From: Monosporascus cannonballus
Taxonomy: Eukaryota > Ascomycota > Sordariomycetes > Xylariales
Length of the DNA stretch: 64,000 bases
Direction of reading: 5' to 3'
Assembly: GCA_004154925.1 (NCBI GenBank)
Contig: QJNS01000081.1
Coordinates: 154,214-218,213, forward strand
Positions within the stretch are counted from its first letter, which is position 1; each line of letters starts with the position of its first letter. Shown in pieces: positions 10,700-21,893 of the stretch. A program made the position numbers and the translations under genes. The notes below the pieces were generated by a model, which was not told where the DNA came from, ran no database searches, and saw only the letters and a list, made by a program, of their open reading frames with translations.

Positions 10700-11625
10700 G
10701 TTCCCCTCCCCGTTCATTTCAAGTGTTCTTTTCTAACATTATACATATCGGTGATTCAGCAAATATTGCCTCCTGACTGTTGTTGCCATGGAATTCGTCA
10801 GGGCGGACCCAGGACTGATGCCAGTCGCTATTCCCTGCCCAAGTAAGCGTGGTCCACTGTTTCTGGTTGCAATGGCATACCTGGTTTCCACTGTAGTACG
10901 GAGAGAGGGGGACAAGCTGAACAGCTGGTTTTAGACATTCCCTAGCTACGATATGGATGGAATACAGTCGGGCAATATATCGTATTTTTGAACAGCCTTG
11001 GTAGACTCACAAGATATATATAAGCTAGGACAAGTTGGACCGGTAGTGTAAGGTAAGGTAGACTTGCGTGATCATCTCGACTAAACCTGCATATATGCCT
11101 TGCCTGCTTCCGCCACAACTATGCACTGTGCTAAGCCACCGTTATTGGCGATTTATGGCGCAATGCTCCCAGCCAGGGTTATTATGATTCATTCTGGATT
11201 CCGAAAGAGGATGGACAGTATTTCCAGCTCGTGCATTGTCAGATAATCGTATCACGTCTTGAGCTTATCTTATATAAGGCCAACAAACATCGATTCAAAG
11301 GATTTTGAATGGAAATGGCCTATGCTCATTCTAACGTTAAAGCCTTAGCGTAACCAATCATGATCTTTCGATTTTGCGAATACTATGTATAGGAGGGGAA
11401 AAGAGAGGGGGGAGGGGCGGCCAGAGCACTACTTTTATCAAAACCGTAGCGGGAAGATTTCCTGGTATCCATCAAAGGTCCACAGCGGAACCAGCCGCAA
11501 ACAACAACATTTTATTCCGTCTCTAACCAAGCGTTAATAGTGTACTTGACAGGCAACATAAGCTTCATCACTATGCGTATTATTATTATAATGTGTTGTT
11601 CAGCTTTGACAATCTTGATGGCTGC
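10700..11625. other. Gene-free stretch
   Basis: Over 900 bases without a supportable gene. The part near 10,700-10,850 may hold an unresolved first exon of the CorA-like gene. A purine-rich run (11,390-11,420) and AT-rich patches are the only notable texture. Confidence 0.4.
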
Positions 11626-12015
11626 TCAGATGGGTGCGGCACCTATTAGTATCGCATCATGCATGCCATGCAGCAGCAGACAAATGGCCCTATCAGCATT
11701 GCCATAGTTGGTTGCTGCGCCTATGGCGGCGGCTGTGTCAACAGTTGTTGGCCAGGGTATCAACCAATGCGGCGCCTCGCCTCGATTAATCTCGTTTGCA
11801 AAAGCTGCGAGGCGTGCCTTTTCTCCTCCATGAAGTAACCAATGCTTTTCATATTTTATCGAATTGAACACCCCCTGCTTATGACAAATACGACCTTCAC
11901 AGTCTGGGTACACTCGGTTGGGGCATTCAATCCCTCTGAGACCATCAAGAATCGACTGTGTGTATACATCACCATGAACCCCGTTGTTTCCCAACAATGA
12001 TCGACCCCGCAGCAA
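11626..12015 (-). other. Unrecognised 129-codon open frame
   Basis: A minus-strand frame that overlaps the 5' end of the NLR relic head to head. Its composition is protein-like (for example APHWLIPWPTTVDTAAAIGA), but I know no family and see no splice evidence. It may be a small gene, a gene fragment or chance. I assign no function. Confidence 0.25.
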
Positions 12016-14397
12016 GCCCCAGCGATTCTAAACGAAGAAGAAGACTTGACTACGAAGATCACGATGGGCACCTCGACCGTATACGAGAACCGAGCCCGAC
12101 AAGATTGTCGTATGACGATTACACTGTCGGTTGGATATGTGCGCTTCTCATTGAGATGGCCGCTGCAGAGGCCATGCTAGACAATGTTCACGACAGCCTG
12201 CCGAAGGACCCAAATGACAGCAATACCTATACGGTTGGTAGCATTGGTCACCACAATATCGTTATCGCGAGCCTGCCAGCAAATGGGTACGGCACGAACA
12301 ACTCGGTGACCGTAGCTAACCACATGGACCGGACCTTCCCGGCTATACGAGTGCGTCTGATGGTCGGTATCGGTGGTGGCGTCCCTGGAAAAGCAGATGT
12401 ACGACTTGGTGATGTGGTGGTTAGTACAGAAGTCTGGCAGCACGATATAGGAAAGATTACGCAAGATGGCCGTCTCCATCGAACAGGTATTCCGCGCAGA
12501 CCTCCGCCCGCGGTCATGACAGCTGTTACCAAGTTACGGTTAAATCATGAAATAGAACCTGGCAGGATACTCTCGATTCTGTCCGAAATGCTCCAACGAA
12601 ATCCGTATATGAATTAATACGTTCGCCCGAGTTCACTTCCAGATCGGTTGTTTAATAGCGGCTACGACCATATTGAATCGATGGTTACCTGCGACCGCTG
12701 CGATGAATCGAAACTGCTGGAACGATTTCCCCGAAACAATAATAATCCAAAGATTCATTACGGAGTTATCGCATCCGGAAACCAAGTCATGAAGGATGGC
12801 AAAACGAGGGACCAAGTGGCACAGGAATTTGGCATTCTCTGCTTCGAGATGGAGGCTGCAGGGTTGATAGACAATTTTCCATGCCTAATTATCCGCGGTA
12901 TTTGCGATTATCCGGACTCCCACAAGAACAACAATGGCAAGAATACGCAGCTGCCACCGCTGCAGCATATGCCAAGGAGTTGCTCTCCGTGATGCATCCG
13001 ACCAACACCCAAAGGATACGAACTACTACACTACCACCCCCTCTCGGTATGTTCCTATCTGGCTTACATTATTCAATTTCACTTACAAGCTACTAGGACA
13101 ACTGGAATCACGAGGTCAGCGCGAAGCCCGGCGGAAAGGGCTAATAGCCCGGTGGAAAGCGATCTTCTACTCTGCATTCAGTGGATACTCTACGCAAAAC
13201 GTCCCCTACATTGCACAGAGTTTTATTTTGCAGTCGTATCTGGGTTGGAACCAGAGCAGGCTATGGTTGAATGGAACCCTGAATCTGTTGGTACAGATGC
13301 CATGAACCTATTCGTCCTGAGCTCTTCCAAAGGACTTGCTGAGGTCACCAGATCTAAAGATCAAACCGTCCAATTCATACACGAATCGGTGCGTGATTTC
13401 CTGATCAAGGAGAATGGCCTTCGCGAACTGTGGCCAGACCTGTCGGAAGATTTTCCAAGCATAAGTCACGATCGACTGAAACAGTGCTATTACTCCTACA
13501 TGCAGATGGATATCTCCAACTACGTCACATTTAGTCAAGCACTTCCGAAGGCTGTTTCCCACTAAAGCAAAAGATCTGCGACAACTGGTGTCCAAAAGGT
13601 TCCCTTTGCTTAAATATGCAACCTGCAATATCTTATATCATGCCGATATGGCTGCAACCGGGTTACCTCAGGTCAACTTCTTGAAAGCATTTAACCTCAG
13701 GTCCTGGATCAGCCTTAATAACCTTTTCGAGCCGTTTAAAGCCAACCATTACGTGCCATCTACATGTATTTTATATGTTCTTGCCGAAACCAACCTAGCA
13801 AGACTTATGAAAGCGGCACTTCATTACGATCCGGAAGAATTCCATAAACAAGGGAACCGATATCAATACCTCCTTTTCGCTGCCTTGGCCAAAAACCATT
13901 GGGATGCAGTTAAGGCTCTTCTGCAATTGGAGCACAGCCCGTTAAAGGATGACATTACTGCTCGGCTGGAGTACGGGCGAGAATTTCCGGCTCACAGGGG
14001 GCACACGCCGCTTTTGTGGGCCGCCGTGAACGGGGATAAAGAGATCGTATAGCTGCTGCTCGATAAGGGTGCTGGGATCGATACGAAAGATATATATAGC
14101 TGGACGCCGCTTTGGTGGGCCGCCGAAAAGGGGCATAAGGAGATCGTGCAGCTGCTGCTCGATAAAGGCGCCAAGGTCGACTCGAAAAGTCATTCTGGCC
14201 GGACGACGCTTTTGCTAACCGCCGAAAAAAGGGCACAAAAAGATCGTGCAGCTGCTGCTCGATAAGGGCGCCGAGATCGATTCGGAAGATAAGGATGACT
14301 GGACGCTGCTTTGAGGGCCGCCGCAAATGGGCATTGCGAGATCGTATAGTTGTTACTTAATAAACGTCGAAAATTAACTTAGAAAATAGGTTTGGCC
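11997..14397 (+). pseudogene. Decayed NLR-type gene: PNP domain, lost NACHT core, ankyrin repeats
   Basis: From the ATG at 11,997 the frame reads a purine-nucleoside-phosphorylase-like domain (YTVGWICALLIEMAAAEAML; GIGGGVP; FGILCFEMEAAGL; IRGICDYPDSH). A later segment matches the region after NACHT in fungal STAND proteins (LHCTEFYFAVVSGLEPEQAM; TVQFIHESVRDFLIKENGL), followed by ankyrin repeats. The NACHT ATPase core (Walker A/B, several hundred residues) is absent between about 13,020 and 13,150. Lesions seen: in-frame TAA at 12,615; frameshift near 12,935; frameshift near 13,555; TAG at 14,050; an extra A near 14,226; a stop/frameshift near 14,311; TAG at 14,347. Intact members are NOD-like receptors used in non-self recognition and incompatibility. 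This copy cannot make the full protein. Confidence 0.85.
13993..14392 (+). repeat. Degenerate ankyrin repeat array
   Basis: Four units of about 99 bases encode ankyrin repeats of the form (W)TPLxWAAxxGHKEIVQLLLDKGA. The units are similar at DNA level (GAGATCGTGCAGCTGCTGCT recurs with little change). The second unit is intact; the first and fourth carry TAG where QLLL normally begins, and the third carries a one-base insertion. Confidence 0.85.
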
Positions 14398-14399
14398 TG

Positions 14400-15384
14400 A
14401 TATCTGCCGGTTATTCTAAGCTTTACCATTTCCCCTAACAGGCATTCTGCTATGATACCAAGCCAACCCGCTGTTGAACCAGCGCCAGAAAGAATTTCCT
14501 GGCGTAATTAAGGCGTGGTATCCAAGGAGGACGTTACCTCGAATGGCTATCTCGACTATAACTCAGAACGGAGGCAACCTTGGATGCGGCACATATGATG
14601 ACCGAAATCGAAACTTAACTCCCGGTCGTATCACTCTAGCAGCTGTCAGCATGATAAACCGTCATTCGTACTATCGTCACAAAGGGACTAGTACGTGCAA
14701 AAAGCAGCTGTAGTGGACATATAGATCTCGTTTCAGATAGGGGTCGTACAGTTCGAGCTACCGGGTTTGTTGTCGGTATCCGGTCGGCCTAGCCTGCCTG
14801 ACGAAGGCTGCCGCAACGTCAAGTTAGCACGGCAATGGCCGGGGCCGTTGGAATATGACCAGACTCGGCCCGTCTACTATGCTCATCAGGCCAAGGTGCC
14901 GTGGTACCTTCTAAGAAACAGTTGGCTAGCTCGATGGGCTCATGTCTGTACACGGTATTTTCATACTGTGCCCCTCATTGGGCCTTCTCCTGCAAACTTC
15001 CATACGAAGCAGCGGCGAGTGCACTGCTGCCGCTAATCTCGAAGATGACCCCTGAACATATCTCCAACCAATGGACAACTGCATCTACTCGCTTCAAGGG
15101 CCAGTCGTGATAGGTAAAGGCTGCAGTATTACCAGCAGGAATCCGAACAGTAAATGTTTGCTTCTTCTCGCCGGGCTATCTCCATGGACAGGATACTATA
15201 GAGCCTAATATTTGAATTGGTCATGACCAGCCTGATCTTGTGAGGGTCCGATGAACCCTCTGAGATAGCTTTCGTGTTTGATGTTATTGCGTAGTGCCAA
15301 CGTGGAGGCCTCGATAATCCTTCGTCGGCACAATGGGTTTGTTGAAGCCCAGACGCGCCGATATCACATGCTAATAGATTATAG
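14400..15384. other. Unresolved stretch before the Ecm33-like gene
   Basis: Nearly 1 kb with several short plus-strand frames (14,474-14,713; 14,767-15,036; 14,901-15,110) that I do not recognise. Near 15,075 a segment reads MDNCIYSLQGPVVIG followed by GTAAAG; its cysteine-plus-beta pattern resembles the start of an Ecm33-type domain. It could be an upstream exon of the next gene, but the join is not demonstrated. Confidence 0.3.
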
Positions 15385-16955
15385 GAGACCCGTGCTCTAT
15401 CGTATAACACCTTAAGCACCCAAGATGATGCCGATAAGCTCCTATCCTGTAACGTCGCTCTGGACGGTTCATTAGAAGGCGTCCCGCAGGTTAATATTCA
15501 GAATGCCACCGGCAATCTTGCTGGGTTACCCGATGGAACGTCACTCACTAAGCTACATGTCTCTTCAGACTCGGGCCTAGATATTATTGATCTCAGCGAC
15601 ATCTCAGCTTTCTACAAGTTAACTGTCGACGTGCCTAGTGGGATCGCCGGGCCACGAAGCATTATACTTCTATATTACCAAGATAAACTCGAATATACAA
15701 ATTCAAGGATCAATATCGCTACTCAGTTTTCCAGTCCTCCAATCAACTTGCAAAACGGCGGTATTTTAAATAGGCTGGTCACTACGGGTTCAACTGCGGC
15801 TGTTCCGGATATAACTGACATACTTGAAATGACCTCGACAAGGTAATTTATCTTGAGATGAATAGCCTGGGTAAGGTTGGCGAGTTTCAAGTGGATTGTG
15901 GCGACGGTGGAACCGTTGTCCATCTACCGAGTTTACACTCCATTGGGAAAGCTGGTACGCGAAACATATTCACAATATCTATAGCATGGCAGAATGTTAC
16001 GGTCCGATCAACACTGCAACTTGGCCCTTCGGTGCCGGCGCCAATATACAACCGCTTGCACGATGAAACCTTCTCTGGTATCGTCTCTATTGGGGCTAAT
16101 CTTACCATTCAAGAAAACGCAAACTATAGTTTTGCATTCCGCGAGCTAACCTCTATTGGTGGGGATGTTGACATTGTTGGCAATCGGAACTGCGTGTTTA
16201 ACTTTCAAGAAGTCACGAGGTTGACAAATCTATCAATGCGCAACAATAAGAATTCTACTCTACCGGGTGATCTCCTGCACCTCGAAGAGGCGGAGAGCAT
16301 CTACCTGAACGGGGTTATCGATACGTAAGTTAACTTCCTAAACAACTTCCGAGTTTTCACACTGACTCTATGAATAGTACGGCCAGCTCCAACATATTCC
16401 CTTCCTTGAAAAGGGTAAGAGGCTCAGTCGTGGTAAAGGCATGGAACAAAGAGTTTAATTGCTCTAAGCTGGTGGCCCTGCATCAGAGTGGCATAATCAA
16501 CGACCTCCGCTGCAACGGCACAGATAACGGCACCTTAGCGGCCACCGAGACGACAGATGAGATGGCTGGTCACGCTGCTATATCTCAAGGAGCACGTGCC
16601 GGCATCGGAGTCGGAGGCGGGCTGCTGTTTCTTGGTGTGTTAGCAGCTGTAAACCTGGTATGTCTTGCGAAGCCGGCGCCGTAAGACACAAGGCTCAGGC
16701 GATACTCAAGCCCAAAACCAACAGCAGCCTTCCTATTCCACACATGGACATGCTTCCGGGGGGTTATATGAGACCGAGGGGAAGCCATGTGGCAGCGGAC
16801 GGGCACAGTTGGAGGGGGCAGAGATCCAGGAGATGGGAGGGGAACAAGTGCTCAGGGAGAAGACGGACGACTCCATGGCAAAGGAACCAAGGTTTGAGAC
16901 GGCTCGGACCGGTCACGACGGCCCCCCTGTTGAGTTGGAAAGTTGTGCATGCTGA
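15385..16955 (+). pseudogene. Ecm33/receptor-L-domain-like membrane protein with frame breaks
   Basis: After an acceptor (GCTAAT branch, ATAG at 15,381-15,384) the frame reads DDADKLLSCNVALDG, a typical early motif of Ecm33/Sps2-like cell-surface proteins, then beta-solenoid repeats with N-glycosylation sites (ANLTIQENANYSF, TSIGGDVDIVGNRNCVF). A 53-bp intron (16,325-16,377) splices cleanly to TASSNIFPSLKRV. A single membrane helix follows (GIGVGGGLLFLGVLAAVNL). The juxtamembrane tail RSRRRKTQG to the end at 16,955 is in another frame: one extra base near 16,663 yields a premature stop at 16,684. A second break lies near 15,842, where DILEMTST must switch frame to reach DKVIYLEMNSLGKV; no intron of normal size explains it, unless a GTATTT donor at about 15,760 is used. 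It is either a recent pseudogene or has sequencing indels. The true start is not found. Confidence 0.65.
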
Positions 16956-17319
16956 GGGGAAAGGCATGGTGGCAAGGATGGGGAATGAAAGGGGGGAGTT
17001 GGCTGCAGGCATCGGGCATTCGTAAGAGACATCGTCGGAAACTTCTTGTTAGGCTGGTCGCGGGAACTAATGGTATTGGAGGATGATAGTATACGATATT
17101 GTAAGGGATGTTTTGCAACTCCTACCCTGACAGAACTCAGTTTAAGGTCACGGAGGGCATTATACCCCTTAAAACCATGCAGCAGTCAAAAATTCTATTT
17201 CCTACAACATCTTTGAACACATATCCCTCATGCTTCCAAGCCAGCTCGGTTGCCACCCTTAACCACCGAATGATAGTCCTAGGCGTTGGGGACGAACACC
17301 CAAGTCCGGTCAAACGGCT

Positions 17320-17357
<38 letters not shown>

Positions 17358-17500
17358 NNNNNNNNNNCCGGGGAAACCCGGCCCCCCCCCCCCCCCCCCC
17401 TAACATGTTTTTACCCACACCATGGCGTCATGTTAACCCCTAGCCCCAAAGGATCCAAAAGGCACGGAGTAGCGACCACACGAGCAAAGGCGCCTACAAT
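16956..17500. other. Intergenic region containing an assembly gap
   Basis: No gene seen. The stretch contains a G-run, ten N and a C-run (separate entry). Confidence 0.6.
17320..17400. other. Assembly gap flanked by poly-G and poly-C
   Basis: A run of 38 G (17,320-17,357), ten N (17,358-17,367), a short CCGGGG...CCCGG stretch, then 19 C (17,382-17,400). The G-run/N/C-run pattern recurs at 27,668-27,714 and looks like a failed join across a homopolymer or hairpin. True sequence and length are unknown. Confidence 0.9.
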
Positions 17501-19071
17501 CTAAAATTCCTCCTCGTACATTCCGGCCTCGAACTCCTCGGGCGTGACCGTGCGGCGGAAGTCGCGCGCGTTCTGTCGTCGCCTGAGCACCTTGCTCAGC
17601 GCAGCTGCGTTGCGCTTGGCTGGCTTGTTGGCGTCGCGGCGCTTGTTGGTGTTGAAACCATTGCCGGTGTTGACTGCGTTACCGGTGTTGCCTCCGTTAC
17701 CAGTGTTCACTCCATTGCCGGTGTCGAAACCATTACCGGTGTTGACTCCGTTACCAGTGCCGACTCCGCTACCAGTGTTGACTCCATTGCCGGTGTTGAA
17801 ACCATTGCCGGTGTTGACCCCGTTACCAGTGTTGACTCCATTGCCGGTGTCGAAACCATTACCGGTGTTGACTCCGTTACCGGTATTGACTCCGTTACCG
17901 GTATTGACTCCGTTACCGGTATTGACTCCGTTACCAGTGTTGACTCCATTGCCGGTGTCGACGCCATTACCGGTGTTGACTCCGTTACCAGTGTTTCCAG
18001 TATTGACTCCATTGCCGGTGTTGACTCCGTTACCGGTGTTCCCGGCATTACCGGTATTTCCAGCATTGCCGGTATTTCCGGCATTGCCAGTATTGCCAGC
18101 AACCGCCACTACGCAAACCGTTAGTCAAAAAAACATCAAAATCGCGCTTTTGGCTGTAAAGGAGAAGGAGACAGCGGGGAACATCTGGAGAAGAGGACTT
18201 ACTCTGTACAGGAACCACGCCACCGAAGGGCCCGGCCCGCGCGCCGTTCATGCATCGCACGAGACAGACGTTCTCCTGCCCGGCCACGGTGCCGGTGCAC
18301 TGCTGGTTAGCGGGGATCGCCGCCGTCATGGGGAAGTCGGTCGCGGCACCGTCGCGGTCCCGGGAGTCGTCGCCGGGCGGGCTCTGCGTCACCTGTAACC
18401 ACGGAGTTAGTGTATATCCGCGGTTTCACATCCCCAGTGGGACGACCTACCTGGATATTCTGCCATGTCTGCCCAGTCCCGTCCGCGTTAATCTGGCAGG
18501 TGTACGGGCCCGCGCCGTCGGCGTTGACCTGGTGCAGGGTCATGCTGAGCTCGCCGCCGGGCGACACCTGCGGCAGCGGCTGGCCGCCCGTCTCCGCCAT
18601 GATGGCTGCCGTCCCCGACTCCACATTGTTGTTGCCGCCGCCGATGGTCTCGCCGATGGTGTCCTCCTGGTCCCCGCGGAACCGCGTCGAGTCCTGCTGG
18701 AAGGGCCGGCGCCGCGTACCGTCGCGCGGTGTCGACGTGTCGATGCCCAGGGCCACTGTAGGTAGGTGGTTAGTTAATTAGTCGAGGTATGGTGAGCGGT
18801 GAACTCTCCTGAGGGCGGAGATGGGTGGTGTGGACCGTCCCGTGGACTAGACTTTGTGTTTTGTATTGTTTGTCGTGGGGAGTATGGAAAGGGGGCAAAA
18901 AGGCAGGGAAAAGGGGGAAAGGGGGAAGTGAATGGGGTAGGGAGCAGATAGACTCGACTTACTCCCGGATCCGCCGAGATCGCCCGTAGCAGCGACGATG
19001 GCGGCGTGGCCGGCGACGAGACGCGAAGTGGCCAAGACGCTGAAAGCGAGGGCGGTCTTGAAGGACGGCAT
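17501..19071 (-). CDS. Egh16/Gas1-like secreted protein with NTGNGV tandem-repeat tail
   Basis: Four exons: 19,071-18,963, 18,755-18,451, 18,392-18,203 and 18,108-17,501, joining to 403 residues (introns 207, 58 and 94 bp, GT-AG). A signal peptide ([21 protein letters not shown]) precedes mature [10 protein letters not shown]. The core reads [32 protein letters not shown] and [16 protein letters not shown], the signature of the Egh16/Gas1 (Mas3) family of fungal secreted proteins, some expressed in appressoria of plant pathogens. The three clean splices restore GMALG and VTQSPPG. Exon 4 codes for about 150 residues of six-residue repeats (NTGNGV with F and D variants), then a basic tail ([22 protein letters not shown]) and an acidic end. 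Biochemical function of the family is not established; a surface or wall role is inferred from the signal peptide and repeats. Confidence 0.88.
17650..18105. repeat. 18-bp coding minisatellite
   Basis: About 25 tandem units of 18 bases (plus-strand form CCGGTGTTGACTCCGTTA with variants) lie in the last exon of the Egh16/Gas1-like gene. Units at the 5' end of the array are shorter (GNTGNA type). Copy number is likely to vary between strains. Confidence 0.9.
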
Positions 19072-21893
19072 GTTGATAGGATAAGAGGTTGATTAGATAT
19101 GTGGCTGATAGGAAAGGTAGAGGGATAATGTTGTTCAAAGAGTTCCTGACCGGCAGGGAAGGATATTAGAAGCGAAGAGTCGCACTGAAGGATCAAGAAA
19201 CTGCTGATGGTGTGATGAGGAAAGAATCTCTCCATTGTTCGTGCCGGTAAGGCCTTCTTATAGACATTTACGACTCCACGATACCTCAACCCCTGGTATA
19301 CACCGAGCTCGCATCTTACTCCCTTCCACCGGCTAAGACCAACTTCCGTGTGCTATCTCCTCCCCACACCATGTTTTGAAACAGTAGCAACTGACCCCAA
19401 GCAAGACATCTTGCCGAATTCTGCTCCTGAAGCCAACACGACCATCACGAGAGGCAAGATGTTTGCAGCACAGGCGGTGGTGTCGCCATGCCGAAATCCG
19501 GGAGCCAAGAGGTGCAAGCAGTTGCGATTGGTTCGCTCGAGCCTTGCACCGCTGACTTGTGGTTCTTCCGGATCCCGTCCAACGTAGCATCGGGTGCTAC
19601 TCGGTCGCGATTAGGCTCTATGAGCCTCAAGACTTGGCAACCCGCTATATATGCTGGAAGTGGTTGCGATTGGCTGAAGGTTTCAGACGTTAGTCTGTGC
19701 TGGAGTTGAAACCAAACTGTGCGCATTGACCAACAGTTGGGAACAAGCCTCGCCAATAGGGGAGAAGGACTCGAGACCCTGCATTTGCAGGGGCCACTCC
19801 GACGTCGAACGGCTATCAATTTTACCGAATGCCTATAGCTAGCTTACTGCACAGTTTGGAATGCCATTCTCGACCAGACGCATTCGCGCTCGAAGCCCTT
19901 CCCCGCTCCGTAAGACAGTCCAAGGCCTTGGAGCGCTTCATGTCTGTCTGCCTGCCACGGTAAACTTTGTTTCCGCTCTAGTCTAGTGCTAGCGAAGTGG
20001 CCGGTTACCCGTTGGTAATAGGAAGGGACCAATACAGCGCTCCCGTTGATAGGTATCTTTATGGTGCAAGTTGAATGCTAGGCAGCTGAGTACACTGGAA
20101 TACGAGGTTAAGAGTGTGACTGGCGACGCCCTTAACTTCGAATTTCCTTGCTCAAGGGCTTAAAGAACACCGGCTCGGCTGCGCCATGCTCGTTTTGGAA
20201 GAATAGTTTTCCTGTTGAATTCTTAGCCGTTACCCGGTGCGAATACTGGGCCAGGGTGCGATACGACATTTCGAATGGGCCGTACTAAGGTTCGATTATT
20301 TCCCTCCAAGAAAACATACGGGGATAATTGCAATACGTCAGTTAGTATTATGCGCAGTAAGCATACGTATCAGATATCATTTCAATTTTCGGCCTTATTG
20401 ACGTTTCGACCGTACTTCGAATTATAGACCTGTTATTTGTGGACCCGTGCAAGTAGAAACAACTTTAAGCTCCAAGTGCATAAAGATCGTTTGCTGTCAA
20501 AAGGGCAGGGCGATGACGGTTGTTGTTTTGTCCAAGTTTCTAGCACTAATACCTAGCTAATTCCGAAAAAGACGTATCAATTCGAGGTTCACGTGGCGAC
20601 CCCACATAGCCCTCAGGGTGTAAATCAAGCAGTTTAGCTTTCTATACACAATATCGGAAGATTTCAGCAATTAAAGACGTGATGTCATAATATCAAGCGC
20701 CGATCTTGAAGGAAAATTGTGACATTTCCCGTGACCACACCCGTATATTTGCAAGTGATCGAGGGGTTGACTATTGTCTCTGGAGTGGAGGGAAGTTTGT
20801 TGCAGTAAAGGGTTCCGGGTCCAGCGTGGGGGGAGGCGCAGTCAAGATGTGGTCAAAGTCAAACCCCCACTTTTGGTCTGCGTGATAAATGCTTGAATCT
20901 CGAAGTCACAGGGATAATGTTGGTTGCCTACCTCCACCGGCCCATTATATGCCAGATCGGAGACAAAATAATTGTTCGCACCTGATTCTTACCTCCTTAA
21001 ACCTCAATAAAATAATAATGATGGATGGATAAACCATTTCACATCTTCCGACTCCGGAATATGCATTAGTTAATAGGTTAATAGATAAACAAAGTCAATA
21101 ATATCAATAACTTCTTTATAAGCGTTTTGGTTGATGTTCTTCAACCTTTGCAAATAGTTGCATCGGAATAAGCAGCTCTGAAAGTGCCTAGTGTGGGGGT
21201 GTGTCAATTATTTTGTCCACGACCTGAATGCCATTTGCGGTTAGGATGTAGACGTGTATGATGTGCATAGAAAATTGCATGGTCTGTGACCTCGTCCTCT
21301 TCGATGTTAAGATCCATTAACATCAAGAATTGGAAGCGGGAAGCATCGGCAGAACAGGCTCCCGATGTCCAAGTCCACACGGATTTGCACCGGTATGTGA
21401 TTCTCCTCGATTGCCGAGTAACCCTGGTGGACGTAACGAATCAAATCTATCCCCTGTGACTTGTTCTGCCTCTAGTGCGGTCCCTTGCAGTAGGGCGACA
21501 GCCGCTACAAAGTACCAACGACGACGCATCCCGAGGCTGAAAGGGCTCAAAGTCTCCAAGATCGGGTTTACTGCGGTAAGACATCCTACACCACCTGCCA
21601 CAACCTCCAAGAACCAACCACGAGGCGGCGTAGTATCCACCCAACCCCGTGAGCTGCTATTTGCTCGCAACTCGAATTATTCACGTGCCCTCGTGTCGCT
21701 ATAAGCTGGCAGTCCGGTTTCTGACACCGAGATTCGAATGACCACCTCTTCCATCACCGAAGCAAATCACCAGCCTCGCATTTCCGAGCTGCTTCGGTCA
21801 ATCATCTGAAGGGCAGCGGTCTCACCTCCCATCACATAAATATCCATCGGTCCTGGTCCACTCCCGAAGGGAGGCCCCCCCCCCCAATCCAAG
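19072..21893. other. Long intergenic region
   Basis: About 2.8 kb between two divergent genes. The first 250 bases upstream of 19,071 are probably promoter and leader of the Egh16/Gas1-like gene, the last few hundred that of NUC1. Open frames in between (for example 19,445-19,819 and 21,323-21,704) are short, overlap on both strands and carry no recognisable motif. I see no RNA gene. Confidence 0.5.

Noticed and set aside
17650..18105. Regular 18-base repeats considered as a CRISPR-like array
   Set aside because: Units are contiguous without spacers, in frame inside an exon, in a eukaryotic genome.
17544..18398. 284-codon plus-strand frame of LPVLTP repeats
   Set aside because: Antisense of the NTGNGV minisatellite exon, whose spliced minus-strand frame matches the Egh16/Gas1 family.
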